Translations under genes and position numbers: made by a program | Assembly (NCBI GenBank): GCA_951394405.1 | Contig: OX596344.1 | Location: 930,001 to 994,000 of the forward strand | From: Coprinellus micaceus | Taxonomy: Eukaryota; Basidiomycota; Agaricomycetes; Agaricales; Psathyrellaceae | Direction of reading: 5' to 3' | Length of the DNA stretch: 64,000 nucleotides | Notes under the pieces: generated by a model | Told to the model about the DNA's origin: nothing | Database searches by the model: none | The model's input: only the letters and a program-made list of their open reading frames with translations | Part shown: positions 61,277 to 64,000 of the stretch, piece by piece | Numbering within the stretch: the stretch's first letter is position 1 | How the letters are laid out: each line of letters begins with the position of its first letter

Positions 61277-64000
61277 CATGTCCCCTTTCTCTACTTATCT
61301 GTTTTATGATACCCCTATGCACCCTCTATTCATCCTGCCCAGTTGCTTTCTCTATTGCCTTGCTGTGTTAATTATCATCGCCACCTTTTGTCAAGGGTAT
61401 GTACAATCTGTACATCTACATATATCATTCTTCAGGCCTTGATACATCACAGTTGAGCACAATGTATTGAGCACTATGCCTAGCAAGGATCACCAAACCT
61501 GTCATTGTAGCACGGGCTACCAGCTGTATGGACTCCTATCCTCCCCACTGACTCACCTCATCGTCCCATTTCCCATGCTGGCATTCAGTGAAGGCATGAT
61601 CCCGAATAGCCCTTCTTCCCCTCTTTCGGATCCTCTGCGTATATCTCTTCTGAATATTGGTGAGCATTTCATTGGAACCATCCGATTCCCAAGTTCGTGA
61701 GAGGGAGATCCATGTGTTGACTGCCAGCGTGGGCTCATCACGCCCGGTGTGACAGTAAACGTTTAAATCGGCGCCTGGGTTCATTCGTGTTCAACTGGCC
61801 CGCTCCGCACAATCCTAACATTGTGCTCCCTGTATCCTTCTACTGCCCTCTTATTGGAACTCCACCCACACTCTGAAAGCACTTCCAATGTCGGCATCAC
61901 AAATTGCGGGCTGCCTTTCACAGGAGAGCAAGGTTATGTGACGTCCGGGAGGGTGGGCGAGCTTGCCAGTAAGTTGACAATATCGCCCGACGCAAAATGC
62001 GGCAGTGAATTCGGGAGTGCCAGGCGAGCTAGAGCCTACGCATGTGGAGGACAACCCAACGAACGGCGGTGAAGTGGGTGGAAGCCTCCCCAATTAACCC
62101 ATCTCGGGCTTCGGTACTCATAGTAGGCCTCTGTTGGTGTGTACCACGCCAGAGTTCACCCGGGAGTCGCTCTACCACAATCACTCAAACATATTCCAAG
62201 AGCCATCCACCAGGAAGTTCTTCCAAGTCTCGCCCTCGGCCACCATACTTCAGGCCTTGCCACGGCCCACTTTTCCATGGAGTTCAGCACTGTGGTTCTC
62301 TAACATTCCTCAAGGTCTTGGTATGCACGTTCCCCATCGGAGCCCGGTCTCATAGCCAGTCGGGGCCGGAATTAGAAGCAGTGGTCCACCGCTACAGCGA
62401 CGGTGAGCGACGGCGAGGGAGGGGAAGCAGTCCTTAGGGAATGGAGAAAACGCCGTAGCGCGAGAGTGCGAGACTACGATAGGTGAGAGGACGAGAACTT
62501 GAAGGAGAGATTCAGAGGGGGCTAAGACAGATGCACAGAGCAGTGGGGCGTCACGAAGGTATGAGAGCAGAACCGAAACCTGACGGAGGGAGGGATCAAG
62601 GCGGCAATTGGGAGAAGTTGGTGGACTGTGCCATATCGAAGAGCGCTGGTGAGGGAGAACGACAGAACATGACGATAGCCCTTCACAAAAAGACGGCGGT
62701 TGGGGGGACGTGAGTGAAGGTCGAAAGGGCAGGGAGCCAAAATTTGCTTAGCAACGATTTGACCGCTATCGGACCAAAGCTGCCGTGGGCATTGACGTCA
62801 TTCGTAGCTCAACCCAGGCTCAACCTCTTCTCTTCACTCTTGCCCAGCTCTCCTTTCTTCCGCTGACCCCTGCTGCACACCGATGTTTTCGTTTTTGTCT
62901 CCGCTCCCTCTCCTCCTCTACCCTAGAATCCCTTCATCTCTCCCAAACACACGTCCTTGAGCTCGATTCACAGCCAATGTCGGGGATCGTCATGCTCGAC
63001 GCCCTACCCCCGCCCCCAAGCTCTGTCAAGGACACTGTCATCCCACGAATCCGAACCAACCGAACACTCGCCTCGACGCGCCCTCGACCGTGATTTCGAC
63101 TATCTGGTGTTCTACCCCTTGAGAACTTCTATTCAACGCGCAGACGCACTGTAGGACGTGTCTATTTGCTCGACGTCGATCCCAGGGAGGGCCAGACGAC
63201 GGGGAAGTGAGGCGGGGGTGTACGGATCGAGCGTGGGTGCAACACGAGGGTCCCAATACATACGGGTAACCACCTTTCCTCGTATCCTATCGCCGTCGAA
63301 AGCTTACGTCCGTCTTTCCATCCTTGCCTACGCATGTACTCGATTTGGACCTCATCCCCACCGTCCTCAACAGGCGCAAACCCACCTAACCAACGCTGAC
63401 CGCACGTCTCCAAACTCGACTGGAAGTCGTAACACGGTGAGGAACAAACTTAGTGTCTCCTACCCGATTAGATCATACTGACCTTGCCCACTCAGTACTC
63501 AACCTCCCTCTCATCCCAGCTTGCGGATGACCCCCTCTTTCAATAACTGCGACAGCAACCTCCCACTCGACTGCTCCACCGATCCCGTCATCCCACTCTC
63601 CATCCTAACGTCCTACTCCAACCTCGAGGCCATGTTCCCAGCCTGATGCCCAGAGGACCAATAATGCTCGAGGACACCCGCCGACGTACTGCGGCCGCGC
63701 CGTGCGGTGCTCCGCTTGAGATTTGGTATGCAGAAGGGATAGAACGAGGAGGAAGGAGGACAGCGGCGGGAATGGGAGATGTAGATGGTGGAAAAGAGGG
63801 AGAGCAACGGAGAAAGTATGCTGACTTGATTCGAGGCCGTTGATGGAATCGAGCGCCTGAAGAACACAACATCCTCAGTTCACGTTTGTTGTTGAGGTGA
63901 ATAAATACTCACCGAAGTCGTTCGTAGATCCTCATCCTCTCTCGGCGATTCAACATCGAATCTAGGCATCTATCGAGTCTGGGAGCAGGCATACGATGGG
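61277..64000. other. unit 3 tail, uninterrupted counterpart of the gypsy target
   Basis: This aligns with 12782-15060 and with 25412-27627 plus 51884-53070. Around 62770-62800 it reads straight through the point where unit 2 has the chromovirus. An ATG-led plus-strand frame at 62977 (MSGIVMLDALPPPP) has a partner at 14034 (MSGIVVLNVPPPP), but both are short and diverge in frame, so no gene is claimed. No other features seen up to the window end. Confidence 0.5.

Larger units (their letters stand above)
56531..64000 (+). repeat. tandem unit 3 (gene D), runs off window
   Basis: Third unit, starting at the anchor near 56559-56590. Compared with unit 2 it lacks about 3.4 kb upstream of the gene (junction near 58920) and carries its own insertions (56593-58830 and 59131-59301). 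Its tail, 61277-64000, aligns with the tails of units 1 and 2. Confidence 0.55.

Noticed and set aside
62977..63093. Short conserved gene starting MSGIV in units 1 and 3
   Set aside because: The two copies agree for only about 15 codons and then differ in frame; no splice scheme was found.
1..64000. tRNA genes or a CRISPR array
   Set aside because: A scan for TTCGA loops with flanking stems and for regularly spaced direct repeats gave no candidate; CRISPR is not expected in a fungal genome.

Overview
The window is nuclear DNA of a filamentous basidiomycete, most likely an Agaricomycete. The evidence is short GT-AG introns (about 40-70 bp), a fungal Nup84/Nup107 nucleoporin gene, several copies of a multi-pass membrane-protein family that is expanded in mushroom genomes, and a dense load of fungal transposons. 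Most of the sequence is repeats; only a handful of host genes look intact.

Left part (1-8.5 kb): a decayed, inverted copy of the membrane-protein gene (766-2343, minus), an unrecognised four-exon gene (3121-3992, minus), a doubtful exon cluster (4213-5135, minus), and the six-exon NUP84/NUP107 gene (5794-8449, minus). About 130 bp upstream of the nucleoporin start codon begins a tandem array of units of roughly 10 kb. Each unit carries one plus-strand membrane-protein gene plus a long, poorly coding tail. The gene copies are B (10990-12781, intact), C (22639-25411, broken by two insertions and a frameshift) and D (59539-61276, intact). Unit anchors recur near 8630, 18263 and 56559. Aligning the paralogous units by eye gives empty sites for several insertions.

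Unit 2 is swollen by a 24.2-kb nest. A Ty3/gypsy chromovirus (LTRs 27633-27907 and 51604-51878, shared 5-bp target duplication) has its gag split by a 13.5-kb DNA transposon (28691-42220, 8-bp target duplication). That transposon's own multi-zinc-finger/PHD transposase-like gene is split by a complete Ty1/copia element (29474-35713, identical LTRs, intact polyprotein) and by a hAT-type MITE (36130-36597). Removing each insert with one copy of its target duplication restores the interrupted reading frame, so the order of insertion can be read directly. A solo copia LTR (49831-50213) sits in the chromovirus 3' region.

Other mobile pieces: a second copy of the hAT MITE inside gene C, a 719-bp deletion-type relative of the big DNA transposon (25846-26564), a TA-flanked MITE (21976-22401) and a TAA-flanked MITE (59131-59301) that hit the same position upstream of two paralogous genes, a 2.2-kb element with 0.34-kb terminal inverted repeats (56593-58830), and a possible 1.15-kb element (20077-21230). 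In-frame stops in the old elements fall overwhelmingly at TGA where the context expects arginine, as if CGA codons had been lost by C-to-T change. No rRNA, tRNA or CRISPR locus was recognised. All similarity statements come from reading the sequence and from knowledge of the families; no database search was run.
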